From Limosilactobacillus oris (GTDB lineage: Bacteria; Bacillota; Bacilli; Lactobacillales; Lactobacillaceae): 64,000 bases of DNA. The stretch lies in NCBI RefSeq assembly GCF_025311495.1, contig NZ_CP104398.1, positions 310,001-374,000 on the forward strand. Reading direction: 5' to 3'. The notes beneath the pieces were generated by a model, which worked only from the letters and a program-made list of their open reading frames with translations, was not told where the DNA came from and made no database searches. The position numbers and the translations under genes were made by a program. Positions 7,940 to 15,975 of this stretch are shown piece after piece; position 1 is the stretch's first letter, and each line of letters starts with the position of its first letter.

Positions 7940-9325
7940 TTAGTTGGCCCGCTCTGGATCCCGCTTTAGCTGCCAGCGGAAGGCGAACCAGATAATGATG
8001 ATAAAGATAACCCCTACCGAAACGGAAACCCGAGTATCTGGATTGAAGAACATGAAGACCAGGATGATTGCCAAGGCCGCCAAACTAAAGTAGTTGTACA
8101 GCGGGTAAAGTGGCATCTTGAATGGGTGGTCAACTAAGTCTTCAGGGTGCTGCCGGCGGTAATTTAATTCGGCCAGCAGGATTACGAACCACGGTACCAT
8201 CCCGGGCAGGACACTAGAACTATAAACAATTACGAAGATGTTGCTTGCGTCCTTATTTACGACCGAAATGATGGAGTTAACAATGAAACCAAGGGCAATC
8301 CAGAAGGCAATCGTTAAGACAGCGACGTTTGGAACCACCCGCTTGGAAAGTTTGCCGAAGAATTTCGGTACCTGCTTGTCAATGGACAACTTGAAGAGCA
8401 TCCGACTAGCACTGTAAATTCCTGAATTAGCTCCGGACAGCGCTGCCGTCAAGACAACGAAGTTAATGATTCCAGCTGCACCAGTAATTCCGACCTTAGT
8501 AAAGGTTTCGACAAACGGTGAACCAACAACGTCTAGTTTGTTCCATGGATAAATTGAAACGATTACGAAGATTGCACCGATGTAGAAGATTAAAATCCGC
8601 CAGATAACAGACTTAACAGACTTGACGATGGCGTGCCGTGGAGAAGCAGCTTCCCCGGCCGTGATTCCCAGCAGCTCGATTCCCTGATAAGACCCGGCAA
8701 TCACTGACAGTGAGAACATGAAGCCCATGAAGCCACCGGTGAAGAAGCCGCCGTGCGTCCATAAGTTGGAGATACCAACAGGGTGCCAATTGTTTCCTAA
8801 CCCAAGGACGATTACCAGCAGACCCAGAATGATCATCACGATAATCGTTACCACCTTAATCATTGCGAACCAGAATTCCAGCCGGCCATACGCCTTTGCT
8901 GAAACCAGGTTGGCGAGGGTCAGCATTGCAATCACAATAATCCCAGAGAACCAATCGGGCAGCTTCGGCCACCAATAGTTCAGGTATTGGGACATTGCGA
9001 TGATGTCTGAAATCCCCACGATGATAAACTGGAAAATATTGCTCCACTTGGTCAAATAACCGGCAAAGGGATGAATATACTTATCACCGTAGTCGGCGAA
9101 GGACCCAGTGCCGGGGCTAATGTAAATCATTTCCCCCAGTGCCCGCATTACGCCGTAGAGAACTAAACCAACGAAGGCGTATGCCAGTAAAACTGACGGC
9201 CCGGTCCATTTAATCGTTGACGTAGCCCCCATGAAAAGACCACTACCGATAGTCCCCCCAATTGCAATCATTTCCATTTGTCCGGGCGTCATCGTCCGTC
9301 TAAGTTTGACCTTTTCTTCCGCCAT
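7940..9325 (-). CDS. APC-family amino-acid permease, probably threonine-regulated
   Basis: A 461-aa, ~12-helix permease of the amino acid-polyamine-organocation superfamily. The first helix carries the conserved IAIGGTIGSGLFMG, and the length is that of a full AAT-type transporter. It should import an amino acid with protons. Substrate is not readable from the protein. The upstream leader contains a threonine-rich peptide and an attenuator, so threonine (perhaps also serine) is the inferred substrate. A closely related permease, reduced by a large internal deletion, lies at 44416-44787. The start ATG follows AGAGAGG, directly after the attenuator. Confidence 0.9.
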   Translation of the reverse strand: MAEEKVKLRRTMTPGQMEMIAIGGTIGSGLFMGATSTIKWTGPSVLLAYAFVGLVLYGVMRALGEMIYISPGTGSFADYGDKYIHPFAGYLTKWSNIFQFIIVGISDIIAMSQYLNYWWPKLPDWFSGIIVIAMLTLANLVSAKAYGRLEFWFAMIKVVTIIVMIILGLLVIVLGLGNNWHPVGISNLWTHGGFFTGGFMGFMFSLSVIAGSYQGIELLGITAGEAASPRHAIVKSVKSVIWRILIFYIGAIFVIVSIYPWNKLDVVGSPFVETFTKVGITGAAGIINFVVLTAALSGANSGIYSASRMLFKLSIDKQVPKFFGKLSKRVVPNVAVLTIAFWIALGFIVNSIISVVNKDASNIFVIVYSSSVLPGMVPWFVILLAELNYRRQHPEDLVDHPFKMPLYPLYNYFSLAALAIILVFMFFNPDTRVSVSVGVIFIIIIWFAFRWQLKRDPERAN

Positions 9326-9348
9326 TTAAAAAACCTCTCTTTCTCGAC

Positions 9349-9423
9349 AAAAAAAGCTATCCACCTTCTCCGACCACTGAGCATCATTTTCGTTGCTGCC
9401 GTGGCTGAAGTAATTGGATAGCT
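9349..9423 (-). terminator. Attenuator terminator (3:4 hairpin) before the permease
   Basis: On the minus strand AGCTATCCA (9415-9423) pairs with TGGATAGCT (9355-9363), followed by TTTTTTTG. Inside, CTTC/GAAG and CCAC/GTGG also pair. It sits between the leader-peptide ORF and the permease ribosome site, so it must be bypassed for the permease to be made. It cannot form when CTTCAGCCACG (9400-9410) pairs with the upstream antiterminator arm. Confidence 0.85.
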
Positions 9424-9487
9424 GATTTATACAGTATTCAAAGGAATAAAAATTAATCCCCAACCACGCCTTAGTTTACTGTGGTTG
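9400..9487 (-). promoter_or_regulatory. Alternative 1:2 and 2:3 leader hairpins (antiterminator)
   Basis: Minus strand. Arm 1 is CAACCAC, inside the threonine codons (9481-9487). Arm 2 is CGTGGTTGGGG (9458-9468). Arm 3 is CTTCAGCCACG (9400-9410). Arms 1 and 2 can form 7 pairs. Arms 2 and 3 form 11 consecutive pairs including three G-U. Arm 3 is also the inner left side of the terminator. This is the mutually exclusive layout of enteric amino-acid attenuators. Pairings were read by eye; energies were not computed. Confidence 0.75.
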
Positions 9488-9533
9488 TGGTGGAAGTAAG
9501 TTCAATTAGGATTTTAATCTTAAATAATTGCAT
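9471..9533 (-). CDS. Threonine-rich leader peptide, 20 aa
   Basis: A 20-codon ORF with an ATG at 9531-9533, preceded by GGAGGAA at proper spacing, and ending in TAA at 9471-9473. Its codons 13-18 read Thr-Ser-Thr-Thr-Thr-Thr, immediately before the first hairpin arm. Five Thr codons in a 20-residue peptide, placed exactly where a stalled ribosome would cover arm 1, argue for a regulatory leader peptide, not a working protein. It would sense charged threonyl-tRNA for the permease downstream. Confidence 0.8.
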   Translation of the reverse strand: MQLFKIKILIELTSTTTTVN

Positions 9534-9565
9534 TTTAACTTCCTCCATTCCCTTTGGTTGTTATT

Positions 9566-9594
9566 AGAATACTATGAGAAAATTAAAATAGCAA
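9566..9594 (-). promoter_or_regulatory. Promoter of the threonine-leader/permease transcript
   Basis: Minus strand -35 TTGCTA (9589-9594) and -10 TATTCT (9566-9571) with a 17-bp spacer, just past the LPXTG gene stop and about 30 bp before the leader-peptide start. Confidence 0.6.
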
Positions 9595-9598
9595 GTGT

Positions 9599-10783
9599 TT
9601 ATTTAAAATAATTACCTTTTTTCTTGAAAGCAGCACTTGCTGAAAACGCTGTCCACGCTACCGCTATTAGTCCTGGGAGCATTCCACTTTTTTCTGAGTG
9701 ATTCCCCGTCTGTGGGAGGGCAACGGGGCGGCTCCTTTGCTCATTGCTTTCTAATTGGTCAAGGGGTACTTGCAACTGAGCCAGGCGGTCTTTTAGGTCT
9801 GGGAAAGCAGTGGTCCCCTCACCGGCAACATTTACAGTATTGTCTGGAGTATCTGCCGGTTGACTATCCTGAGATGAGTTTGCAGCTTGGTGATCGTTTG
9901 CTGGCCGGTCTGGTCCCACGGGTCTAGTCGGCGTAATGGCTTGGTATGTAACCTCAACGACCACCGGTGCATGATCGGGATCAGCGATTAGTTTCTGAAC
10001 GGTTGGCAGCGAGGGCTGGTAGCCGGTCGGGGTTGGGACATTGAATGCGGGAAACGCCGGTAGCTTCCACGGTTGCTTGCCAAACTTTGTGGCCGTGACG
10101 GTTTGCGTATAGACTTTATCGCCGCCTGGCAGGTGGCAAATAATCTTTCTCGTGACTTGCTTCGTTTGGACCTGCTCTGCTGGCCTTTTTACCAGGAAGA
10201 CGTAGAACGGGTCTTTATAATCATAGCAGATGAAAGAGTCCGGCAACTGGTCGCGGTTGATGTATTCCCAACCCTTAGGAGCCTCGGGCATCTGGACAAT
10301 TCCCTTTTTGTCGACCGGCTGACAAAGCATTGGTACGACTCGGTTACCATTGACATCCTTGAAGAATATTCCGGCAAAAGTATTGGTTCGAATATCATCC
10401 TGCTTGAGCGGCCGGTAGGTAATTTCGACGTTACTAGGCTGGGTTTCCGGCGTAACAACGGTGACAGGAACAAACGGCTGGGATGGCTTATATCCCTGGT
10501 AGACCGGTGGGAAATATACCTGCCAAATGTTGGTGTCAGCACCGTCCGGACCTGGCGTCTTAGTTGCAGTCTGCGTAACGACAGCTTTTTCGCCGCTGAC
10601 CGGGTTGATGACCGTTATTTGGCGGTCGACCGTGGCTGCCTGCTGGTCGCCCATTAGGACAGCTTCCTGTGCTGGCGCTTCTCCCGTTGGTACTGGGTCT
10701 GCTAACGCATTAGTCGACGCGAGTGTCAGCAGGGCAAGAGTAGAACACAGGGTGAGCGTGCCCTTAATCCTAAGTTTATTCAT
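9599..10783 (-). CDS. LPXTG cell-wall protein with MucBP-like repeats
   Basis: A 394-aa surface protein. A signal peptide (TLTLCSTLALLTLASTNALA) ends near residue 28. Two domains of the mucin-binding type follow (about residues 55-135 and 210-285); each starts with a TQTVTATK-like strand and ends in VEVTYQAI or VEITYRPL. A Pro/Asp/Ser-rich stretch leads to the sortase signal LPQTG near residue 355, a hydrophobic helix and the basic end KKKGNYFK. It should be covalently attached to peptidoglycan and may bind mucus glycans. One gene, leftward, AGGAGG ribosome site. Confidence 0.88.
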   Translation of the reverse strand: MNKLRIKGTLTLCSTLALLTLASTNALADPVPTGEAPAQEAVLMGDQQAATVDRQITVINPVSGEKAVVTQTATKTPGPDGADTNIWQVYFPPVYQGYKPSQPFVPVTVVTPETQPSNVEITYRPLKQDDIRTNTFAGIFFKDVNGNRVVPMLCQPVDKKGIVQMPEAPKGWEYINRDQLPDSFICYDYKDPFYVFLVKRPAEQVQTKQVTRKIICHLPGGDKVYTQTVTATKFGKQPWKLPAFPAFNVPTPTGYQPSLPTVQKLIADPDHAPVVVEVTYQAITPTRPVGPDRPANDHQAANSSQDSQPADTPDNTVNVAGEGTTAFPDLKDRLAQLQVPLDQLESNEQRSRPVALPQTGNHSEKSGMLPGLIAVAWTAFSASAAFKKKGNYFK

Positions 10784-10844
10784 AAGTAATCCTCCTCGTA
10801 ATTGATGTTCACTAAATATATACGGGAAGATTAGCCGACTGTAC

Positions 10845-10881
10845 TAAAAAACTCGGTAAGAATTTTACTTCTTACCGAGTT
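10845..10881 (-). terminator. Terminator after the DXS-like gene
   Basis: Perfect ACTCGGTAAG/CTTACCGAGT hairpin followed by TTTTTTAG on the minus strand. Confidence 0.9.
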
Positions 10882-10889
10882 AGTGGTGC

Positions 10890-12665
10890 TTAAAGGGCGT
10901 GGAGGACCTTTTCAACGTCGTCGACGATCTGCTTTGGCGTCAGGTGGTACCATTCGTACAGGACGTCTAATGGCACGTTATCAGCAAATTCCCGTGGGGC
11001 ACCGAAGTTTAAGACCTTCATTGACTTTGGTCCGTAGTAACGGTCAATCGTTTCTCCAAAGCCCCCGCTGAGGTTGCCGTCCTCAAGGGTCACAACGACA
11101 TCGTGGTTTTCGGCCAGGTGGTGGAGAACTTCTGGGTCAATCCCCGTGACCGACTTAGGATTGATCAACGTGGCATCAATGTTGAGCTTTGCCTTTAGTT
11201 CGGCGCGGACATCCTCCCCTAGTTTCCAAAAATCACCAACGGCCATAATAGCGACTTCGCTTCCCTGGTGTGCAATGTCATATTGGATGTTGCTGTAATC
11301 ATCCTGCGTGGCCCGGCCATGCAGTAACGGCTTTTCTGGCTGGCGAATGACTACCGGCTGGTCGGTCTGCTTGATGGCCCACCGGAGCATTGAAATCAAC
11401 TCTTCCACGTTTGTTGGTGCCAAGTACTCAATATTCGGCAGGTCGCTGATCATTGAGATATCAAAGGACCCCTGGTGTGTGGCTGACTCAGTCGCAATCG
11501 CACCGCCCCGGACAATCATCACGACGGGCGCATCATTGAGGGCCATGTCGTGGATTAGCTGGTCGTAAGCCCGCTGCAGGAAAGTGCTGTTTTGAAAGAC
11601 GACGGGCCGCGCGCCAGCAACTGCCATTGCGACGGCTGAGCTAATACATTCTTGTTCGGCAATTCCCGTGTCAAAGTAGCGGTCGGGATGCTTCTTTTGG
11701 AATTCTTTGAGATCAAAGACACCCGGAATAGCAGCATTCATAGCCACTACTGGTTCTCCGGCAGCGATTTGCTTATCCAGCTCGGCTAAGATGGCCGCAC
11801 TATAAGACTCGCCATTTGCGGCTTGCTTGTCCCGGCCGGTTTTAAGGTCAAATGGTGCCCGCCAATGGTAGGCCATTTTGGCTTCTACGGCTGGTTCGTA
11901 GCCCTTTCCCTTGAGCGTATTAACGTGGAGAACGATTGGGTGGTCGATGTCCTTAACGGTTTTGAAAGCTTCAATCATTGCCCGGAGGTCGTTACCGTCC
12001 TTGACGTACCGGTAGTCCAACCCCATGAACTTAAAGATATTGTTAGCAGCCTGGCCATCGCTGTCCCGGAGTTCTTTCAGCCCCTGGTACAAGCCGCCCT
12101 GGTTTTCATCAATCGACATCTGGTTATCGTTAACCACGATGATGAGGTTAGAATTGAGCTTTGCGGCGTTGTTCAAGCCCTCGAAAGCCAAGCCCCCGCT
12201 GAGCGATCCGTCGCCAATGACCGCGACGATGTTATCTTTGGATCCGGTTTTCAGCAAGTCCCGGGCCTGCGCCATCCCCACTGCCAATGCAATCGAAGTT
12301 GAGGTGTGGCCAATTTCAAAAAAGTCATGGTTGCTCTCTTCGGGCGAAGTAAAACCAGAAATGTCCTCGTAATGATCTGGGTCAAGGAAGCCGAGCTTGC
12401 GCCCCGTCAGCATCTTATGCGGGTAACTCTGGTGGGAGACATCCCAGATTACCTTGTCGTGAGGAGAATTAAAGACGTAATGGTAGGCAATGGTCAGTTC
12501 CATCGCCCCGAGGTTGGGCCCGACGTGACCGCCAATTGCGGAATCCCGTTCCAAGACTAGCTGACGCATTTCGCTTGCCAGCTGCTTTAATTCATCAAGT
12601 GACATTCCCTTGATGTCTTGGGGCTCATTCACTTCGTTTAGTAAGAAATCTGGATGCCGATTCAT
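10890..12665 (-). CDS. dxs: 1-deoxy-D-xylulose-5-phosphate synthase-like transketolase
   Basis: A 591-aa thiamine-diphosphate enzyme of the DXS family, joining pyruvate and glyceraldehyde-3-phosphate. Visible features are HVGPNLGAMELTIAYHYVF near residue 46, WDVSHQSYPHKMLTGR, and the ThDP motif GDGSLSGG...NDN near residues 150-180. The transketolase pyrimidine and C-terminal domains follow. No other methylerythritol-phosphate genes are in this window, and lactobacilli normally make isoprenoids from mevalonate. A role feeding thiamine or pyridoxal synthesis, or another transketolase reaction, is therefore possible. HVGPNLG differs from the HVSGSLG-type motif of classical DXS. Own terminator; divergent from the DUF2075 gene. 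Confidence 0.82.
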   Translation of the reverse strand: MNRHPDFLLNEVNEPQDIKGMSLDELKQLASEMRQLVLERDSAIGGHVGPNLGAMELTIAYHYVFNSPHDKVIWDVSHQSYPHKMLTGRKLGFLDPDHYEDISGFTSPEESNHDFFEIGHTSTSIALAVGMAQARDLLKTGSKDNIVAVIGDGSLSGGLAFEGLNNAAKLNSNLIIVVNDNQMSIDENQGGLYQGLKELRDSDGQAANNIFKFMGLDYRYVKDGNDLRAMIEAFKTVKDIDHPIVLHVNTLKGKGYEPAVEAKMAYHWRAPFDLKTGRDKQAANGESYSAAILAELDKQIAAGEPVVAMNAAIPGVFDLKEFQKKHPDRYFDTGIAEQECISSAVAMAVAGARPVVFQNSTFLQRAYDQLIHDMALNDAPVVMIVRGGAIATESATHQGSFDISMISDLPNIEYLAPTNVEELISMLRWAIKQTDQPVVIRQPEKPLLHGRATQDDYSNIQYDIAHQGSEVAIMAVGDFWKLGEDVRAELKAKLNIDATLINPKSVTGIDPEVLHHLAENHDVVVTLEDGNLSGGFGETIDRYYGPKSMKVLNFGAPREFADNVPLDVLYEWYHLTPKQIVDDVEKVLHAL

Positions 12666-12770
12666 TTGCCGCCACTCCTTTAATAATTATTGATTATTTA
12701 TATTAGTAATTATTCGTTTCTTAATATTTTAACACTTTTCACAAGCCCGCGAAAATAAAGCCCGTGAAAA

Positions 12771-12799
12771 TTGACGAACCGCCTGGACTTCGATACCAT
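12771..12799 (+). promoter_or_regulatory. Promoter of the DUF2075-TVP38 pair
   Basis: TTGACG (12771-12776), 17 bp, TACCAT (12794-12799). The predicted transcript starts near 12806, past the first in-frame ATG (12802). This supports the ATG at 12841 as the true start of the next gene. Confidence 0.55.
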
Positions 12800-12840
12800 A
12801 AATGAGGAATAAAGATGTTAATGGGGGTGTCGTTGTCACA

Positions 12841-14091
12841 ATGGGGGAAACTACAAATGCCGCGGTAGAAAAGCTTTCGCCGCTGAAAAAATTAACACCA
12901 GAGCAGGAAAAACTGGTCGAGGATATTCTCGCCTTTGCTGGTCAACACATTACGGGTGCGTTTCCCGCAGTTTATACGATTTACGGTGATGCGGGGACCG
13001 GCAAGAGCGTGGTGCTCTCCCAGCTATTTGACCGGCTACAGCGAGCAGCACGGCATGATCACGCCTCCCCTTTCTATGGAACGACGAACTACTTTTTGGT
13101 CAACCATCCGGAAATCTTGAAGGTTTACCGGGAAATCGCGGGAACCCGGCCCGAACTATTTAAAAAGGATTTTGCCCGGCCAACTTCCCTCATCAACCAG
13201 CTCGATAAGCGGGGGCAGACAATTGACCTGGCGGTGATTGATGAAGCCCACCTGCTCCTTTCCAAGGCCGACCATTACAATAACTTTTACCACGATAACC
13301 AGCTGGTGGAGATTATCAAACGGGCCAAGGTGGTTGTGCTTGTCTTTGATCAGTACCAGGTGCTCCGGATGAAGAGCCTCTGGACTCCTGAACGCCTCCG
13401 GGCCATTACCGACCAGTACCCGCACCGGGAATACCAGCTTCAGCGGATGTTTCGGATGACGGCGAGTCCGGAATTAGTGCAGTGGTTTAACCACTTTACG
13501 AGTGACTACCGCCTGGAAGCTCTGCCGGAAAACGCACGCCACCATTATGACTTCCGGGTTTATGATGACGCGGAAGCAATGCGGCAGGCGATCGTCCGCC
13601 GCAATCAGGAAGTCGGCTTGTCCCGAATCCTGTCAACCTCTGGCTACCCGTCAACCCTAGATGGCGGTAAACACTATATTTGTGAGGGACGCTTTAAGAT
13701 GCCCTGGGATCAATATAATTACACAGTGACACCCTGGGCCGAACTTCCCCAAACGATTGACGAAGTCGGGTCAATTTACACCTGTCAAGGCTTTGATCTC
13801 AATTACACCGGCATTATTATCGGGCCACCAATCAGTCAAGTGCCAGGCAGTCGCCGCTTACAGGTCAACCTGGACAAGTATACAGACAGCGAGGCATTCA
13901 AAAAGCGGGCCGACTTGACAGACCCGACAATGATTACCAAGCTGGAAAAGAGAATGATTATGAATTCCCTTAACGTGTTGTTTAAGCGGGGTGTGTACGG
14001 GACCTATATTTACGCCCATGACCCCCTGCTGCGGCAGACCCTCAGGCAGCTCTTTGCGCAGGCTGGCCTAACCATCCCTCAGGAGTATTAA
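12841..14091 (+). CDS. DUF2075 P-loop ATPase/helicase-like protein
   Basis: About 416 aa. Walker A GDAGTGKSV lies near residue 53, Walker B LAVIDEAHLL near 137, and a helicase-like VYTCQGF motif (SIYTCQGFDLNYTG) near 310. This is the pattern of DUF2075 proteins, a superfamily-1-like group that acts on nucleic acids in ways still poorly known. I chose ATG 12841, with GGGGGTG upstream, because the ATG at 12802 lies before the predicted transcript start. Its stop overlaps the ATG of the TVP38 gene. Members occur singly and near mobile DNA; no defence partner is visible here. Confidence 0.8.
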   Translation: MGETTNAAVEKLSPLKKLTPEQEKLVEDILAFAGQHITGAFPAVYTIYGDAGTGKSVVLSQLFDRLQRAARHDHASPFYGTTNYFLVNHPEILKVYREIAGTRPELFKKDFARPTSLINQLDKRGQTIDLAVIDEAHLLLSKADHYNNFYHDNQLVEIIKRAKVVVLVFDQYQVLRMKSLWTPERLRAITDQYPHREYQLQRMFRMTASPELVQWFNHFTSDYRLEALPENARHHYDFRVYDDAEAMRQAIVRRNQEVGLSRILSTSGYPSTLDGGKHYICEGRFKMPWDQYNYTVTPWAELPQTIDEVGSIYTCQGFDLNYTGIIIGPPISQVPGSRRLQVNLDKYTDSEAFKKRADLTDPTMITKLEKRMIMNSLNVLFKRGVYGTYIYAHDPLLRQTLRQLFAQAGLTIPQEY

Positions 14092-14786
14092 TGATGAAAA
14101 GAAAACTTAATAAGACCCTGCTAATTCTAGGCGGGATTATAATTTCAGCGATCCTAATTTATTTTATCTACCGTGATTATCAGCCGGAGATCAATCTCTT
14201 GCTACACATGAATGACCATAACCGAATCGTGTTAATGCACCTGATCCGCAGCCACGGGATTAAGGACATGCTACTGTTGCTGGCGTTGATTGCCACATTC
14301 AACGCGATTCCTGGCATGTCCAATTCGCTGATTTGTATATTAGCCGGCTTGTGCTATGGCCCTGTCGTTGGCTTTTTGATTAATTGGCTGGGGAACATTT
14401 TAGGGAACTGCGGCGTGATGAGCATTATCCGCGAGGTGGACCTCTCCAAGTGTACCCGGAAGTCTAAGCTGCTAGCCGCGTTAATGCACCAAAAGCATCC
14501 CCTGATTGGGCTGACGCTCGGCTTCATGGTTCCGGTGATTCCTAGCGTCTTGGTTAATTATGCCGGGGCCCAGCTCAACATCAGCCGCTTCCGTTACCTG
14601 GCGATGGTGACTGTCGGCATGGCCCCAACGTCATTTATCTATGCCTTTGGGGGTGACGCGCTTTTCCAGGGCAACAGTCACAAGCTAATCGGGGCTGCCG
14701 TGGCAATCGTTGTGGTAATTGCCATGTATGTCCTGATTAAAAAACTTATTAAACGCGACCGGGCTGCTAAACAGCCGGTAGCATAA
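14091..14786 (+). CDS. TVP38/TMEM64 (VTT-domain) membrane protein
   Basis: A 231-aa polytopic membrane protein of the TVP38/DedA-like VTT group. A first helix lies at residues ~7-25. The conserved re-entrant segment runs PGMSNSLICILAGLCYGP to LINWLGNILGN, followed by a PVIPSVLVNYAGA segment. Related proteins act in lipid scrambling or envelope homeostasis. The ATG overlaps the TAA of the DUF2075 gene, and AGGAG lies inside the upstream gene, so the two are co-translated. The basic C-terminus (KKLIKRDRAAK) should face the cytoplasm. A terminator follows. Confidence 0.85.
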   Translation: MMKRKLNKTLLILGGIIISAILIYFIYRDYQPEINLLLHMNDHNRIVLMHLIRSHGIKDMLLLLALIATFNAIPGMSNSLICILAGLCYGPVVGFLINWLGNILGNCGVMSIIREVDLSKCTRKSKLLAALMHQKHPLIGLTLGFMVPVIPSVLVNYAGAQLNISRFRYLAMVTVGMAPTSFIYAFGGDALFQGNSHKLIGAAVAIVVVIAMYVLIKKLIKRDRAAKQPVA

Positions 14787-14787
14787 T

Positions 14788-14826
14788 AAAAGAGGCTGGG
14801 AATTAACTCAACCTCTTTAATATTTT
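14788..14826 (+). terminator. Terminator after the TVP38 gene
   Basis: AAAGAGGCTGGG and CTCAACCTCTTT stem, followed by AATATTTT. Confidence 0.75.
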
Positions 14827-14850
14827 AAAGTTAGTAATGCCTCAGCGCAG

Positions 14851-14968
14851 TAGCTGGCTGGCAGTTCAAACGCTGATTTATCAGCGTTTGACCAACCTAG
14901 CCATCCTTGCGGAGGTTCGAAGACAAACGCCCCAAATCAGCTTGCTAGCCGGTTTGGAGCGTTTTTTC
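14851..14968. repeat. Structured intergenic repeat, copy B
   Basis: Begins TAGCTGGCTGGCA and contains the palindrome CAAACGCTGA/TCAGCGTTTG. It continues through ATCCTTGCGGAGG to GACAAACGCCCCAAATCAGC, and closes with a CGTTT arm and T6. The final hairpin (14925-14967) can end transcripts from either side, including exonuclease III. It shares its layout with copy C at 61.6 kb. Confidence 0.7.
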
Positions 14969-14990
14969 TCACTCTCGATTTTGTTTAAAG

Positions 14991-15818
14991 TTACAGGTCA
15001 ATTTCTAACATGATTGGGGTATGGTCACGCCGCTCACCACTATCGATCATGGATGAAGAGCTAACCTTATCGGCCAGCCGGTTGCTGACTAACCAGTAGT
15101 CGATTCGCCAGCCAGAATTGTTCTGCTTACTGGTTAATACTCGCTGGGCCCACCATGAGTACGCTCCCGTCTCTTCGGGATGCAAGAAGCGGAAACTATC
15201 GGTAAAGCCAGCAGCGAGCAGCTTGCCGAAGTGTGAACGTTCCTCGTCGGTAAAACCAGCGGAGTGATGATTGTTTGCCGGGTGGGCCAAATCAATTTCC
15301 TCGTGGGCTACGTTAAAATCGCCGCTGGCAATTACTGGTTTCTGCTCATCAAGCTGGCGCAGATAATCGCGGTAACAGTCGTCCCACTGCTCCCGGTCTG
15401 CTAGCCGTTTCAGACCATTCCCGGAATTGGGCGTGTAAACCTCGGTCAGGAAAAAGTCAGGGAATTCCAAGGTAATGATCCGGCCTTCACTATCCATTGG
15501 CTCCGGGGCCCCGATTTGCGGATAAGTAACCGTTGGCTGGTATTGGTCTCGGTAGAGATACATAGTACCAGCATAGCCCTTCCGTGCCGGCTCGACCGAA
15601 CTGCGCCAGGCAACCTGGTATCCCGGGAAAAGGTCAGCGAGGACTTGCAGGTGCTTCTTAGTGGGGCCATTTTTTGACAATTTGGTTTCTTGGATTGCCA
15701 CGGCGTCCGGTTCCAGTGCAGAAATCTTTTTGAGGACGGCCCGAGTCTCACCCGCCCGAGTCGATGTTCCAGTTAAGGCTGCGTTAATTGAGTCGATGTT
15801 CCAAGAGATGAATTTCAT
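14991..15818 (-). CDS. exoA: Exodeoxyribonuclease III (AP endonuclease)
   Basis: A 275-aa Mg-dependent enzyme of the exonuclease III/AP endonuclease family, cutting DNA at abasic sites in base-excision repair. Family landmarks are SWNIDSINA at the N-terminus, AIQETKL (metal-binding Glu near residue 43), YTPNSG near 133, GDFNVA near 170 and the C-terminal RIDYWL and DHTPI with the catalytic His. Full length, no damage. Single gene between the repeat hairpin and its own promoter. Confidence 0.93.
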   Translation of the reverse strand: MKFISWNIDSINAALTGTSTRAGETRAVLKKISALEPDAVAIQETKLSKNGPTKKHLQVLADLFPGYQVAWRSSVEPARKGYAGTMYLYRDQYQPTVTYPQIGAPEPMDSEGRIITLEFPDFFLTEVYTPNSGNGLKRLADREQWDDCYRDYLRQLDEQKPVIASGDFNVAHEEIDLAHPANNHHSAGFTDEERSHFGKLLAAGFTDSFRFLHPEETGAYSWWAQRVLTSKQNNSGWRIDYWLVSNRLADKVSSSSMIDSGERRDHTPIMLEIDL

Positions 15819-15926
15819 AGTTCTGTTGCCGCTCCTTTATTGCTTATGCTGTCCCTTATTATACCTTTTCTCCGCTCATTTTAAAAATTAATTGAGCGGC
15901 GGTCTCGACAGCTAGTCAGCACTATG

Positions 15927-15955
15927 TTACGATATAGGCAATTTGAAACTATAAA
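15927..15955 (+). promoter_or_regulatory. Promoter of the osmoprotectant importer operon
   Basis: TTACGA (15927-15932), 17-bp spacer, TATAAA (15950-15955), about 20 bp before the first gene. Confidence 0.5.
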
Positions 15956-15975
15956 AGTTACAAGGAGAACATGCA

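Noticed and set aside
9326-9598. T-box riboswitch in front of the permease
   Set aside because: The T-box consensus (GGGTGGNACCGCG) is absent, and the leader peptide with three alternative arms explains the sequence better.
10073-10657. 194-codon plus-strand ORF inside the LPXTG gene
   Set aside because: Antisense shadow of a repeat-coding region without a ribosome site.
11823-12302. 159-codon plus-strand ORF
   Set aside because: Antisense shadow of the DXS-like gene.
4369-14786. A multi-gene antiphage defence island
   Set aside because: The PLD/ATPase and DUF2075 genes are 6 kb apart with housekeeping genes between, and neither has known defence partners here.
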